From Actinocorallia sp. API 0066 (lineage in GTDB: Bacteria; Actinomycetota; Actinomycetes; Streptosporangiales; Streptosporangiaceae): a DNA stretch of 64,000 nt. The notes beneath the pieces are model-generated. The model searched no databases, was not told the origin of the DNA, and saw only the letters and a program-made list of their open reading frames with translations. The first letter of the stretch is position 1, and every line of letters starts with the position of its first letter. The position numbers and the translations under genes are program-made. Positions 1 through 10,054 of this stretch are shown here, piece after piece. The DNA is taken from assembly GCF_020991275.1 (NCBI RefSeq), contig NZ_JAJLQY010000010.1:186001-250000 (forward strand), written 5' to 3'.

Positions 1-465
1 GGGGACGCGCGCGTCCGTCGTCGCGGCGGCGGTGTGCAGCCGGACCGTCGCCAGCCCGAGCAGTTGCTCCAGCGGCCCCGACGTCACGTCGACGAACTGC
101 ATCCGCCCGTACGGCACGATCACGACACGCCTGCCGAACACCCCCGAGGTGACGACGAGGTCGTCCGCGCGCTCCAGGAACCCCCACGCCTGGTACTCCT
201 GCTCGGCCGCCACCCACGCCAGCACCAGCCCGATGACAACGGCGAGCACCCACAGCAGCACCCCGACGTCGCCCGCCGACCGCGCCACCACAAACGCGCC
301 GACCGGGCCGACGGCGGCCGCCACCAGCGCCGCCACCAGCCGCCGGTACCACCGGTAGCGCGGCGACAGCGGCCACCAGCGCGTGCCGTCCGGCGGCCCG
401 AACGCCTCCTCGCGGCTGCGCTGGCGGTACGGCTCCGGCGGCATCATCTGCGGCTGCTCGTTCAT
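1..465 (-). CDS. PH domain-containing membrane protein (YdbS-like), C-terminus cut by window edge
   Basis: The reading frame is open from an ATG to the window edge, giving 155 residues. A short polar leader ([13 protein letters not shown]) is followed by two hydrophobic stretches (about residues 43-63 and 69-85) separated by a charged turn. A bacterial PH-type segment comes next, with the landmarks [20 protein letters not shown] and [10 protein letters not shown]. This layout matches the bPH2/DUF304 family, small membrane proteins of unknown biochemical role. It is divergent from the nuoD-like gene, with 75 bases between. The remainder lies outside the window, so length and any second PH repeat cannot be judged. 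Confidence 0.8.
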   Translation of the reverse strand, partial: MNEQPQMMPPEPYRQRSREEAFGPPDGTRWWPLSPRYRWYRRLVAALVAAAVGPVGAFVVARSAGDVGVLLWVLAVVIGLVLAWVAAEQEYQAWGFLERADDLVVTSGVFGRRVVIVPYGRMQFVDVTSGPLEQLLGLATVRLHTAAATTDARVP

Positions 466-540
466 CGCGCCCCAGTCAACCCGAAACGCCCCGGCTTGGA
501 CACCGCCGCGCCCGCGCACCGCGCGCGGCCGTCTGTCACC

Positions 541-1695
541 ATGGCCTCCATGGAGACGCGCACTGTCGGGATCGGAGCCGGCGCCAAGGAGCTCGCGACC
601 GAGGACATGGTCCTCAACATCGGACCGCAGCACCCGTCCACCCACGGTGTGCTCAGGCTGCGGCTCACCGTGGACGGCGAGCGCATCGAGGCGTGCGAGC
701 CGATCATCGGATACATGCACCGCGGCGCCGAGAAGCTCTTTGAGGTGCGCGACCTGCGCCAGGTCGTCGTGCTGGCCAACCGGCACGACTGGCTTTCGGC
801 GTTCGCGAACGAGCTGGGCGTCGTGCTCGCGGCCGAGCGGATGCTGGGCATGGAGGTGCCGGAGCGGGCCGTGTGGGCGCGCACGCTCCTCGCCGAGCTG
901 AACCGGGTCCTCAACCACCTCATGTTCCTCGGCTCCTACCCGCTTGAGGTCGGCGCCATCACTCCGGTGTTCTACGCGTTCCGCGAGCGCGAGGAAATTC
1001 AGCGGGTGCTGGAGGAGGTCTCCGGCGGACGCCTGCATTACATGTTCAACCGGGTGGGCGGCCTCAAAGAGGACCTTCCGTACGGCTGGCTGGAGCGGAC
1101 ACGCCAGGCCGTCGCCCTCGTCCGGTCCCGGCTGAGCGACATTTCCGACCTGATCCTCGGCAACGAGATCTTCCGGGCGCGGACGCGCGGCGTGGGCGTG
1201 CTCACCCGCGAGCAGATCCTCCAGTACGGGGTCAGCGGGCCCATCGCGCGGGCGTCCGGCGTCGACTTCGACCTGCGCCGCGACGAGCCGTACCTCGCCT
1301 ACGGGGAACTCGACGTGCCCGTCGTCACCCGGACCGAGGGCGACTGCCTCGCCCGCTTCGAGATCCTCCTCGACCAGACCCGCGTCTCCCTCGACCTCGC
1401 CGACGCCTGCCTCGACCGGCTCGCCGACCTGCCGCCGGGCCCGATCAACCAGCGGCTGCCGAAGATCCTCAAGATCCCCGTCGGCCACACCTACGCCTGG
1501 ACCGAGAACCCCCTCGGCCTCAACGGCTACTTCCTCGTCTCCCGCGGCGAGAAGACCCCGTGGCGCCTCAAACTCCGCAGCGCCAGCTTCAACAACATCC
1601 AGGTACTCCCCGAAATGCTCAGGGGCCTCCTCATCTCCGACATGATCGCCATCCTCGGCAGCATGTTTTTTGTGGTCGGAGATGTCGACAAATAG
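541..1695 (+). CDS. NADH-quinone oxidoreductase subunit D-like protein (orphan NuoD paralog)
   Basis: The product is 384 residues and belongs to the NuoD/49-kDa subunit family of complex I and group 4 hydrogenases. The diagnostic N-terminal signature [14 protein letters not shown] and the [11 protein letters not shown] segment are intact. The C-terminus reads [12 protein letters not shown], where classical NuoD has a GSIDPVLGEVDR-like end. No other nuo gene is near; it sits beside the folate cluster, as I recall for an extra nuoD copy in Streptomyces. It probably does not replace the main complex I subunit, and its partner is unknown. The start could be the ATG at 541 or the one at 550; neither has a strong ribosome site. 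Confidence 0.85.
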   Translation: MASMETRTVGIGAGAKELATEDMVLNIGPQHPSTHGVLRLRLTVDGERIEACEPIIGYMHRGAEKLFEVRDLRQVVVLANRHDWLSAFANELGVVLAAERMLGMEVPERAVWARTLLAELNRVLNHLMFLGSYPLEVGAITPVFYAFREREEIQRVLEEVSGGRLHYMFNRVGGLKEDLPYGWLERTRQAVALVRSRLSDISDLILGNEIFRARTRGVGVLTREQILQYGVSGPIARASGVDFDLRRDEPYLAYGELDVPVVTRTEGDCLARFEILLDQTRVSLDLADACLDRLADLPPGPINQRLPKILKIPVGHTYAWTENPLGLNGYFLVSRGEKTPWRLKLRSASFNNIQVLPEMLRGLLISDMIAILGSMFFVVGDVDK

Positions 1696-1697
1696 CG

Positions 1698-2162
1698 CTA
1701 TCTGGGGTTTTTGTCGTCTTTGCCCTTGGGGATGCGGCAGCACCATTCCAGGAAGAAGCCGGCGCCCGTCAGGACGAGGGCGGAAAGCGCCGTCGCGGCA
1801 CTGACGAAGAAGTCGTGCCGCAGCGTCGGCTTGTCCAGATCCCCGGCGACAAAGAGGACGAAGCCCAGGAAAACACCGGCGAGCGCGGCGGCGGCGTGCG
1901 CGCTCGCCTTGCCCAGCACCGCCATCCGGGCGACGCTCAGCGGATCGACCGGCCGCGCCGACTCCGCCGCCGACCTGTGCAGGATCTTGTTCCGGGTGCT
2001 GACCCCGCTGAAGACCTCACCGACCGCCAGCAGCAGGAACGTCGGCACCGCCGTCCACGGCAGCGGCGGCAGCGTGCTGTAGAAAAGCCGCAACACCACC
2101 CACACCGCCAGCGCCGGGACGACGACCAGCGCCAGCAGCACCGCCGGACGCGACGGCTTCAC
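1698..2162 (-). CDS. DUF3180 membrane protein
   Basis: This 154-residue protein has four hydrophobic segments (about residues 7-27, 36-52, 93-110 and 119-137) and a charged C-terminal tail ending in KGKDDKNPR. It matches the actinobacterial DUF3180 family, which is regularly found directly after folK; its function is unknown. The GTG start overlaps the folK stop in a GTGA arrangement, so translation is probably coupled and it is the last gene of the folate operon. It converges with the nuoD-like gene, with two bases between the stop codons. Confidence 0.85.
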   Translation of the reverse strand: MKPSRPAVLLALVVVPALAVWVVLRLFYSTLPPLPWTAVPTFLLLAVGEVFSGVSTRNKILHRSAAESARPVDPLSVARMAVLGKASAHAAAALAGVFLGFVLFVAGDLDKPTLRHDFFVSAATALSALVLTGAGFFLEWCCRIPKGKDDKNPR

Positions 2163-2710
2163 GAGGGGAACTGGAGGGCCAGGTCGTCACGCAGGGTGAC
2201 GACTTGATCGGTGATCACCGCCGCGAGGTCGGCGACCCGGCCGTGCGGCTCCAGCACCGCGTCAGGATCCACCTCCGCCCACGGGACGAGCACGAACGCC
2301 CGTTCGTGCGCGCGCGGGTGCGGCAACGAGAGCACCGGATCGTCAGACGTGACGCCCTCGTAGAACACGATGTCGATGTCGAGGGTGCGCGGCCCCCAGC
2401 GGATCACCCGCTCCCGGCGCATCGACTCCTCGATAGACAGGACCCTGTCCAGCAGCGTCATAGGCGCGAGCCGGGTGGTGGCGACCACAACGATGTTGAG
2501 GAAGTCGTCCTGCTCGATACCGCCCCACGGGGCTGTCTCATAGACGCCGGACACCCTCCTCAGCGTCAGGCCGGGCGCGTCGAAGAGCGCGTCGATGGCC
2601 TCCTGGAGGTTGTCCAGGCGATCACCGAGGTTACTGCCCAGCGACAGCACCACCCTGTGGTCGGACAGCATGTGGCCGCCGGTGACGGTGGGATCGTCGT
2701 GTGCGCTCAT
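2159..2710 (-). CDS. folK: 2-amino-4-hydroxy-6-hydroxymethyldihydropteridine diphosphokinase
   Basis: HPPK transfers pyrophosphate from ATP to 6-hydroxymethyl-dihydropterin, the step before dihydropteroate synthase. The 183-residue product carries SLGSNLGDR near the N-terminus, the pterin/ATP signature RWGPRTLDIDIVFY and the LPHPRAHERAFVLVPW segment. The ATG overlaps the folB stop in an ATGA junction, which fixes the start; a longer frame upstream lies inside folB. It is in the order folP, SnoaL-like gene, folB, folK, DUF3180. The first 18 residues before HRVVLSLGSN look like a lineage-specific extension. Confidence 0.95.
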   Translation of the reverse strand: MSAHDDPTVTGGHMLSDHRVVLSLGSNLGDRLDNLQEAIDALFDAPGLTLRRVSGVYETAPWGGIEQDDFLNIVVVATTRLAPMTLLDRVLSIEESMRRERVIRWGPRTLDIDIVFYEGVTSDDPVLSLPHPRAHERAFVLVPWAEVDPDAVLEPHGRVADLAAVITDQVVTLRDDLALQFPS

Positions 2711-3066
2711 CCGCGGCTCCTGAAGATCGTGACGGCGACGTCGGCGAAGGGGTGGGGGATCGGTGCGGCAGGCTTGTGCACGGTGACCTCGGCGCTGCGT
2801 ACCCGCAGATCGGCCAGGCACACATCGGCGAGCCGCTCAGCAAGGGTCTCGATGAGATCAACGGGCTCGCCCGTCACGACATCCACGAGCGACGTGGCCA
2901 GTTCGCCGTAGTGGACGGTAAGGGAAACGTCGTCCTTCTCGGCGGCCGGACGCAGGTCAAGGCCCAGCACAACATCCACGACGAACTCCTGTCCGAGTTC
3001 CCTCTCGGCCGGGAGCACCCCGTGGTTGCCCCGCGCGCGCAACCCGCGCAGCTCAATCCGATCCAT
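2707..3066 (-). CDS. folB: Dihydroneopterin aldolase
   Basis: FolB cleaves 7,8-dihydroneopterin to 6-hydroxymethyl-dihydropterin and glycolaldehyde. The 119-residue length is typical. Landmarks are the N-terminal DRIELRGLRARGNHGVLP, the substrate-site glutamate region DLIETLAERLAD, and the conserved catalytic-lysine stretch VTVHKPAAPIPHPF. Its start lies 14 bases inside the preceding SnoaL-like gene and its stop overlaps folK, so the three are probably translated as a coupled unit. Confidence 0.95.
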   Translation of the reverse strand: MDRIELRGLRARGNHGVLPAERELGQEFVVDVVLGLDLRPAAEKDDVSLTVHYGELATSLVDVVTGEPVDLIETLAERLADVCLADLRVRSAEVTVHKPAAPIPHPFADVAVTIFRSRG

Positions 3067-3481
3067 CGTCGTCCGTTCCGTCGAGCACCGGCGAACCGTG
3101 GTTCACCCACAGGCGCCAGCGGCCCTCATCACGTACGAACACCTTGGTGGACACGACGCTTCCCCCGGCGATGAAACCCTCCTCGCCCTCGTCGGCCGTG
3201 AGGATGTTCTCCTCGCACGTCAGGACGGCCTGGTCGCCGCGCACCTCGGTCCGCACGTCGGTGAGCACGAACTGGATGTAGGCGGTGTTCGCCATGATCA
3301 GCGCCCACGAGCGCATGATCTCGTCGCGCCCGCGCAGCATCGACCAGCCCGGGTGGACGCAGGTGAGCGTCTCGGCGAAGTCCCCGTCCGCCCAGACCTC
3401 GTGCATGAGGTCCAGGTCACCGTTCTCAAAAGCCGAATAGAACCTGGCATTCGCGGCCTCTACCGCTGCGGCGTCATCCAC
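3053..3481 (-). CDS. SnoaL/NTF2-like protein inside the folate operon
   Basis: The 142-residue protein has the NTF2-like cone-fold pattern. It has an N-terminal helix (AANARFYSAFENGDLDLMHEVWAD), a WSMLRGRDEIMRSW helix and then alternating strands ending in RDEGRWRLWVNHGSPVL. The family includes isomerases and many proteins without known activity, so the reaction is unknown. The GTG start overlaps folP by 8 bases and the 3' end overlaps folB by 14. Because it is embedded this tightly in the folate operon, a role tied to pterin metabolism is possible, but this rests on position only. The last residues (TDDDGSD) are acidic and probably disordered. Confidence 0.85.
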   Translation of the reverse strand: MDDAAAVEAANARFYSAFENGDLDLMHEVWADGDFAETLTCVHPGWSMLRGRDEIMRSWALIMANTAYIQFVLTDVRTEVRGDQAVLTCEENILTADEGEEGFIAGGSVVSTKVFVRDEGRWRLWVNHGSPVLDGTDDDGSD

Positions 3482-4313
3482 GCGCTGAGCCTACGGCCGC
3501 CGCCACCCGTACCGCGTCCGCGTTCGCCTTGACGTTGTGAACCCGTACGCACCAGGCCCCCTCCAGCGCGGCGATGGCGCTGACGGCGACCGTCGCGTCG
3601 TCACATTCCGTGAACGGGCGTGGGCGGCCGTCGGCGTCGGCGAGGAGCTTGCCGAGGAACCGTTTGCGGGACGCGCCGATCAGCACCGGGAAGTCCCGGC
3701 TGAGTTCGCGGGTCACGGCGAGGAGTTCCCAGTTGTGCTCGGGCTGCTTGGCGAACCCCAGCCCCGGGTCCAGCACGATCATCTCCGGCGCGACCCCCTG
3801 GCCGATGACCTCTTCGACCCGTGCCCTGAGTTCCTTCTGGACGTCCACGACGATGTCCCGGTACTGGGCCCGGGTGTGCATCTCGTGCCCGTGGCCGCGC
3901 CAGTGCATCACCACGTAAGGCACCCCCGCCCCTGCGACGAACTGCGCCATGTCGGGGTCTGCGAGCCCGCCGCTCACGTCGTTCACCAGCCGCGCGCCCG
4001 CCGCCACCGCCGCTTCCGCCACCTCGGCCCGCATCGTGTCGACGCTGACCGGCACCCCTTCGCCCACCAGCCCCGCCACCACGGGCAGCACCCGCCGCAG
4101 CTCCTCTTTCAACGAGACCCGCTGCGCCCCGGGCCGCGTCGATTCCCCACCCACGTCGACGATGTCGGCCCCGTCCCGCACCAACTCAAGCCCATGCTTC
4201 ACCGCCTGCTCCTGATCAAACCACTCCCCCCCATCACTGAAGGAGTCAGGAGTGACGTTCACCACCCCCATGACCAAACACCGATCACCATCAGGCAGCC
4301 CAGGAACCCTCAT
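3474..4313 (-). CDS. folP: Dihydropteroate synthase
   Basis: DHPS condenses hydroxymethyl-dihydropterin pyrophosphate with p-aminobenzoate and is the sulfonamide target. The 279-residue TIM-barrel sequence shows NVTPDSFSDGG at residues 19-29, the GGESTRPGA loop, VNDVSGG, DPGLGFAK, and the SRKRFLG segment near the C-terminus. It is the first gene of this folate operon. The 43 bases upstream separate it from an unrelated low-GC lipoprotein gene, so its natural upstream context appears to have been interrupted. Confidence 0.95.
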   Translation of the reverse strand: MRVPGLPDGDRCLVMGVVNVTPDSFSDGGEWFDQEQAVKHGLELVRDGADIVDVGGESTRPGAQRVSLKEELRRVLPVVAGLVGEGVPVSVDTMRAEVAEAAVAAGARLVNDVSGGLADPDMAQFVAGAGVPYVVMHWRGHGHEMHTRAQYRDIVVDVQKELRARVEEVIGQGVAPEMIVLDPGLGFAKQPEHNWELLAVTRELSRDFPVLIGASRKRFLGKLLADADGRPRPFTECDDATVAVSAIAALEGAWCVRVHNVKANADAVRVAAAVGSARG

Positions 4314-4356
4314 ACACCCACCCTAAGCCCTCCCCCTCCTCCCCCACCCCCCTCCC

Positions 4357-4914
4357 CTACTCCACCCCCGGCACCCGAAAACACCCAGACCCCACATTAA
4401 CCCCAATGCGTACGCCTCTTTTATTGCTAGCTTCAATTATCTCGAATGATGCACCATACCCAACTGTCGGCGCATTGAAGACATATTCGCGCCGATTACC
4501 ATTGTTGGACACCCGAGTCCAGCCTAGATCAGCAAGTGATTGAGAGAGCCCGGAGAGCACGACTGCCGGATCCCGGTCACCGACGACAACAAAAGTATCG
4601 ACGGTCTCACGAAATGGCGAGTAGCTCGGATACCACGACTCACTACGAGACTCTGCGCCAGGAACATCCATAGCCATAGATTCCGAACAGGAGACAGGCG
4701 CAATTACAGGGCTCTGCAAGACGAGCCCATCGCCCATAGATTCCTCGACCTGTCGAACATACCCGCGAAGAACTTCCGCGACCACGTCCGGAGCAGCAGT
4801 CGGAAGCGGCCCTTCAAAATCATTTATCATGGACCCAAGATTCGAACACGCCATAGTTCCGAACAAGACAACGACTGGCAAGGACAGTTTTATAGGTACC
4901 GCACAGTTGGTCAT
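4357..4914 (-). CDS. Putative small lipoprotein, hydrolase-linked
   Basis: The 185-residue product starts with a short signal-like segment (IKLSLPVVVLFGTMAC) ending in a plausible lipobox cysteine, so export and lipidation are likely. The rest looks like a small soluble domain with several beta strands (TVDTFVVVGDRDPAVVLS, RREYVFNAPTVGYGASFEI, RGVRIGVNVGSGCF). I do not recognise the family. Its ATG overlaps the stop of the DUF1023 hydrolase (ATGA), so the two are translationally coupled. Base composition is about half G+C, far below the window average and matching the 3' part of that hydrolase, which suggests both arrived together. An immunity or chaperone role is conjecture. Confidence 0.7.
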   Translation of the reverse strand: MTNCAVPIKLSLPVVVLFGTMACSNLGSMINDFEGPLPTAAPDVVAEVLRGYVRQVEESMGDGLVLQSPVIAPVSCSESMAMDVPGAESRSESWYPSYSPFRETVDTFVVVGDRDPAVVLSGLSQSLADLGWTRVSNNGNRREYVFNAPTVGYGASFEIIEASNKRGVRIGVNVGSGCFRVPGVE

Positions 4915-6644
4915 CTATAGAGCCTTGGCCTCTCGGCAAGAACCGGGTCGTCTGATTGCTCGGGTGTAAAGTGACCGCCCATAATCACCTTTGCCTGATT
5001 GTCCAGACTTTGTGATTCTTCTGCCCAGTAGGCACTATGACCTCTTGTATCCGTCGCGAGAATATTAGCACCGAATCCTTCATCTGAAGGAACTTGCGGA
5101 ACTACCGACACCCCATTAATGGCAGCACCACCATGAGTGAACCGACCTATCTGAGGAACAGGATCCCCAGTCGCCGCCATGACCCACACATTCTCAGGCT
5201 TAACATCGAGATCCTTTGCTTCGCCTACATGCATACCAGGACTCCCCACAGCAATCACCTCATCGACTTTGAGGTCGCCGCGAATAGCAGCTTCACCGAT
5301 CACAACTGAGCCATAGCTATGCCCTATTGCAGTAACATGCTTGCTGGAACCAGCCGGAAGCCCGTCAATGAATCGAAGCAGTTTCGGAGCACCTGCCTCA
5401 GCGTACTTATCCACCGGAGCATCCTTCAGGATCGTGTCTGGAGCGTCATAGCCAAGCCAGACGATAGTCGCAACGGATCCGGATCCATATTTCACACTAC
5501 GTCGCCACAGATTTGCCGCCCTGTCTAGATCCCCCCGAATACTATCTATCTGTGCCGTCGTTCCAGGAACGTAAACGGCAACATTATCCGCACTGTCCGG
5601 ATCTCCGATAGACAGGATCAACCTACCGTCAGGCCCATCAAGACCATCAGAGATGGCACTCAGCCTGAGTCCGAACTTCAATCCCCCACCTCCAAATGAG
5701 TCCCATTCTCCAGGCACTGTCGAATCAAATCCGATCAATCTCACTTTCAGGCCGCCACCTTCGAGCCTTTCAATCTGTCCCACAAGTTGCCTGAGGCGGG
5801 TGAGGTCTCGGGTTTCGAAAGGGGTTTGGTGGGTGGGGGGTAGGGATTCCAGGTGGGTTAGGCGGGTGGTGAGGGTTTGGCGGTTGGCTTTGTCTCGGGC
5901 GGGGGTGGGGAGGCCGTCGGTCCAGCCGATGGTGGAGGGGAAGGCTCGGGTGTAGAGGGATTGTTGGCGGGGGGTGAGGTGGGACCACCAGGTGGCGGCG
6001 GCCTGGGGGTCGTGGACGGGGATGTCCATCGGGTGGAGGCCGGAATTGATGAGGCTTGTGTAGAGGGAGTGGTTTTCGCCCATGAGGGTTTTCATCAGGG
6101 CGTTCGAGGCTTTGATCCACTCTTGTCGGGTGGGGTCGGCGGCGGCTTTGAGGAGGTCGCGGCGGCGGCGCAGGTCGGGGAGTTCCACGCGCAGGTCGGC
6201 GCCTGCGCGGGCGATGCGCCGACCGGGCCCGGAGGGGGCGCCCAGCGACGTCAGAAGGCGGGAGATCTCCTCGCCGACGGAGATCCAGGTCCGCGCGGCA
6301 CGGTCCAGGACGCGCACGAGCTCGGCGATCCCGGACGGCGACCCTTCGGCCACGCCGGGGCGCGAGGAGGGCCCGGCCCCGGGAGCGGGCAGCGCGGGCT
6401 CAGGGACACGCACAGGAGGGGTGAGGGCGCGTCCCACCTCGTCGGCGCGGTAGGCGGCGTCCCCGACGGCTCTGCGGACGTCCCGGTGCCGGTCGGCGAC
6501 GCGTGTGTGGAGGGCGCTTCCGGCGGGCCCGACGAGCACGTCCGAGCCCAGCAGCCGGTAGATCCCGGCTGCCGCGGCCCCGGCCCGCGCGCCCTCCCGC
6601 GCGATCCCGGCCCCGGCCCGCCGCACCAGTTCGCCCGTGACCAT
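4911..6644 (-). CDS. DUF1023 alpha/beta hydrolase, chimeric in base composition
   Basis: The 577-residue protein has a high-GC, helical N-terminal part (about residues 1-290) and a C-terminal alpha/beta hydrolase of the DUF1023 (Abhydrolase_8) type. The nucleophile elbow GHSYGS places the serine at about 443. Likely Asp and His partners are in ATGDPVP (about 493) and TRGHSAYW (about 536). Acyl-ester hydrolysis is expected; the substrate is unknown. The start at MVTGEL follows GGGAGGGCTGC, better than any start further upstream. Base composition falls sharply near 5760. A WXG100 gene lies divergently upstream, which hints at type VII secretion. Confidence 0.85.
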   Translation of the reverse strand: MVTGELVRRAGAGIAREGARAGAAAAGIYRLLGSDVLVGPAGSALHTRVADRHRDVRRAVGDAAYRADEVGRALTPPVRVPEPALPAPGAGPSSRPGVAEGSPSGIAELVRVLDRAARTWISVGEEISRLLTSLGAPSGPGRRIARAGADLRVELPDLRRRRDLLKAAADPTRQEWIKASNALMKTLMGENHSLYTSLINSGLHPMDIPVHDPQAAATWWSHLTPRQQSLYTRAFPSTIGWTDGLPTPARDKANRQTLTTRLTHLESLPPTHQTPFETRDLTRLRQLVGQIERLEGGGLKVRLIGFDSTVPGEWDSFGGGGLKFGLRLSAISDGLDGPDGRLILSIGDPDSADNVAVYVPGTTAQIDSIRGDLDRAANLWRRSVKYGSGSVATIVWLGYDAPDTILKDAPVDKYAEAGAPKLLRFIDGLPAGSSKHVTAIGHSYGSVVIGEAAIRGDLKVDEVIAVGSPGMHVGEAKDLDVKPENVWVMAATGDPVPQIGRFTHGGAAINGVSVVPQVPSDEGFGANILATDTRGHSAYWAEESQSLDNQAKVIMGGHFTPEQSDDPVLAERPRLYR

Positions 6645-6999
6645 GCAGCCCTCCCGGCGGGCGCCCCTCACCCGCCGGAAGCCATCCTCAGCACCTGCGG
6701 GCCCGCACGTCCCCTACTTGCCCGAACCCGCACCCGCCCGAACCGTCCCCTTGACCGGCCGCGGACGGCGCCGACGGCCCCGCGAAAGCGCATTTCTCGG
6801 GTTTCCGCCGGATATCAGGTATCAGTGCCGCTACCTCAGGACAGCTGGGGAAATAGCGGCACGCTCGAATGACCGATCGGCCCGGATTACTCAGGGACAG
6901 CGGTGACTTTTCCACACAAGGCGACGAAGCGGCGGCGGGATTCTCCGGGACGGCCTAAAGTCTTGGCCAATCGGTCTTCCACGGAAAGGACTGACGTCC
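6645..6999. other. Divergent intergenic region between hydrolase and WXG100 genes
   Basis: No convincing gene is seen in these 355 bases. Short open frames exist on both strands but lack ribosome sites and family resemblance. The region must hold promoters for both flanking genes, yet I found no good -35/-10 pair. The one clear structure is a 9-base inverted repeat listed separately. Confidence 0.6.
6825..6862. repeat. Perfect 9-base inverted repeat, possible operator or leader hairpin
   Basis: GTGCCGCTA and TAGCGGCAC are perfect inverted copies separated by 20 bases. It lies about 180 bases upstream of the hydrolase start and 140 upstream of the WXG100 start. It could be a regulator site for the divergent pair or a hairpin in the hydrolase leader; it lacks a U-tract expected of a terminator. 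Confidence 0.5.
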
Positions 7000-7272
7000 A
7001 TGGGCGCGGATCGGCGCGGCGGGAATCTGGGGCAGATGGAGGAGTTGTCGCGGCTCTTCTCCAAACACTCCCGGAACCTGGACAGCCTGATCAGGGATCT
7101 GAACGGTCGTACCGTCGGGTCCTCGGAGATCTGGTGGGGTCCGGGCGCCGACCGTTTCCGGGCGGCGTGGGCGGAGGCCAAATCCGCTTTCGACAGGATG
7201 GCCGTCGCCCTTGAGGAGGGCGCCGGCGACATCCGCCGCTCGCAGGCGAACATCGAGGCGGCGACCCGCTGA
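7000..7272 (+). CDS. WXG100 family (ESX/type VII) protein
   Basis: The 90-residue, helical, cysteine-free product has the size and layout of WXG100 proteins. There are two amphipathic helices (MEELSRLFSKHSRNLDSLIR and ADRFRAAWAEAKSAFDRMA) joined by a turn with EIWWGPGADRF, a variant of the W-x-G motif. Such proteins are small substrates or partners of ESX-type secretion machines. The start is set by GGAAAGGA ten bases upstream. No ESX ATPase or membrane component is in the window, so any machinery is encoded elsewhere. The divergent DUF1023 hydrolase is a plausible partner. Confidence 0.8.
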   Translation: MGADRRGGNLGQMEELSRLFSKHSRNLDSLIRDLNGRTVGSSEIWWGPGADRFRAAWAEAKSAFDRMAVALEEGAGDIRRSQANIEAATR

Positions 7273-7291
7273 AAGACCGTACGCGGCGTCT

Positions 7292-7318
7292 TCGTGGAGG
7301 AGTCCCCCTGCTCCACGA
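7292..7318. terminator. Hairpin between WXG100 gene and folE
   Basis: TCGTGGAG and CTCCACGA form an 8-base stem with an 11-base loop between the convergent WXG100 gene and folE. No T-run follows, so it is a moderate candidate for a bidirectional terminator. Confidence 0.45.
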
Positions 7319-7330
7319 GGGCGTGCGCGG

Positions 7331-7915
7331 TCAGGAACGGCCGAGAATGAGGCTCATCGCCTCGGCGCGCGTTTCCGCGGATTTACGGAAATCCCCACGG
7401 ACCGCGGAAGTGATGGTCTTGGCCCCCGGCTTGCGTACTCCGCGCATCGTCATGCAGAGGTGTTCCGCCTCGATCACGACGATGACGCCCCGCGGGTCGA
7501 GGTGTTCCATCAGCGCGTCCGCCACCTGGCTGGTCAACCGCTCCTGAACCTGCGGGCGTCGCGCGTAGACGTCGACAAGGCGGGCCAGTTTCGACAGGCC
7601 CGTGATCTGCCCCTTCTCCCCCGGGGTGTATCCGACGTGCGCGACCCCGTGGAACGGGACAAGGTGGTGTTCACAGGTCGAGTACAGCTCGATGTCCTTG
7701 ACCAGCACCATCTCGTCGTGATCGGCCTCGAAGGACGTCGTCAGCGCGTCCTCGGGGCCCATGGCCAGGCCGGCGAACTGCTCGGCATAGGCCCGGGCCA
7801 CCCTCGCGGGGGTGGCCCGGAGTCCGTCACGGTCGGGATCCTCACCGATCGCGTAGAGGATCTCGCGTACGGCTTTCTCGATCCGCGCGTGATCGAACTC
7901 CGGGGAAGCACTCAT
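7331..7915 (-). CDS. folE: GTP cyclohydrolase I
   Basis: FolE opens GTP to 7,8-dihydroneopterin triphosphate, the entry to folate. The 194-residue product contains the zinc-site segment [11 protein letters not shown], the [15 protein letters not shown] and [12 protein letters not shown] segments, and the second zinc cysteine in [17 protein letters not shown]. The ATG at MSASPEF is chosen because the family begins there; the longer open frame runs into ftsH. The gene lies just downstream of ftsH on the same strand with a 23-base gap, so the two may be co-transcribed. Confidence 0.95.
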   Translation of the reverse strand: MSASPEFDHARIEKAVREILYAIGEDPDRDGLRATPARVARAYAEQFAGLAMGPEDALTTSFEADHDEMVLVKDIELYSTCEHHLVPFHGVAHVGYTPGEKGQITGLSKLARLVDVYARRPQVQERLTSQVADALMEHLDPRGVIVVIEAEHLCMTMRGVRKPGAKTITSAVRGDFRKSAETRAEAMSLILGRS

Positions 7916-7938
7916 AACGGACACTCTACGCGGTGACG

Positions 7939-9903
<1,965 letters not shown>

Positions 9904-10054
9904 ATGTGCGGATTCCCCGGGCGGGGCCCGTCCCTCCTGACCAACGTCTGCGGAAAGCTAGCTACTGAAGGTACACCGGACGATGCAGGGCATGCAGCCA
10001 GCGATCTCCCCAGCGTCTTGCCAACGATCGGGTGGACCGGGATGTTCCCCGCGA

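Noticed and set aside
6688-6915. 75-codon minus frame in the hydrolase/WXG100 gap
   Set aside because: No ribosome site or family resemblance; it includes the inverted repeat and looks non-coding.
9904-10054. Regulatory element upstream of ftsH
   Set aside because: AGCTAGCTA is noticeable but no promoter hexamers or conserved operator could be supported in this 151-base gap.
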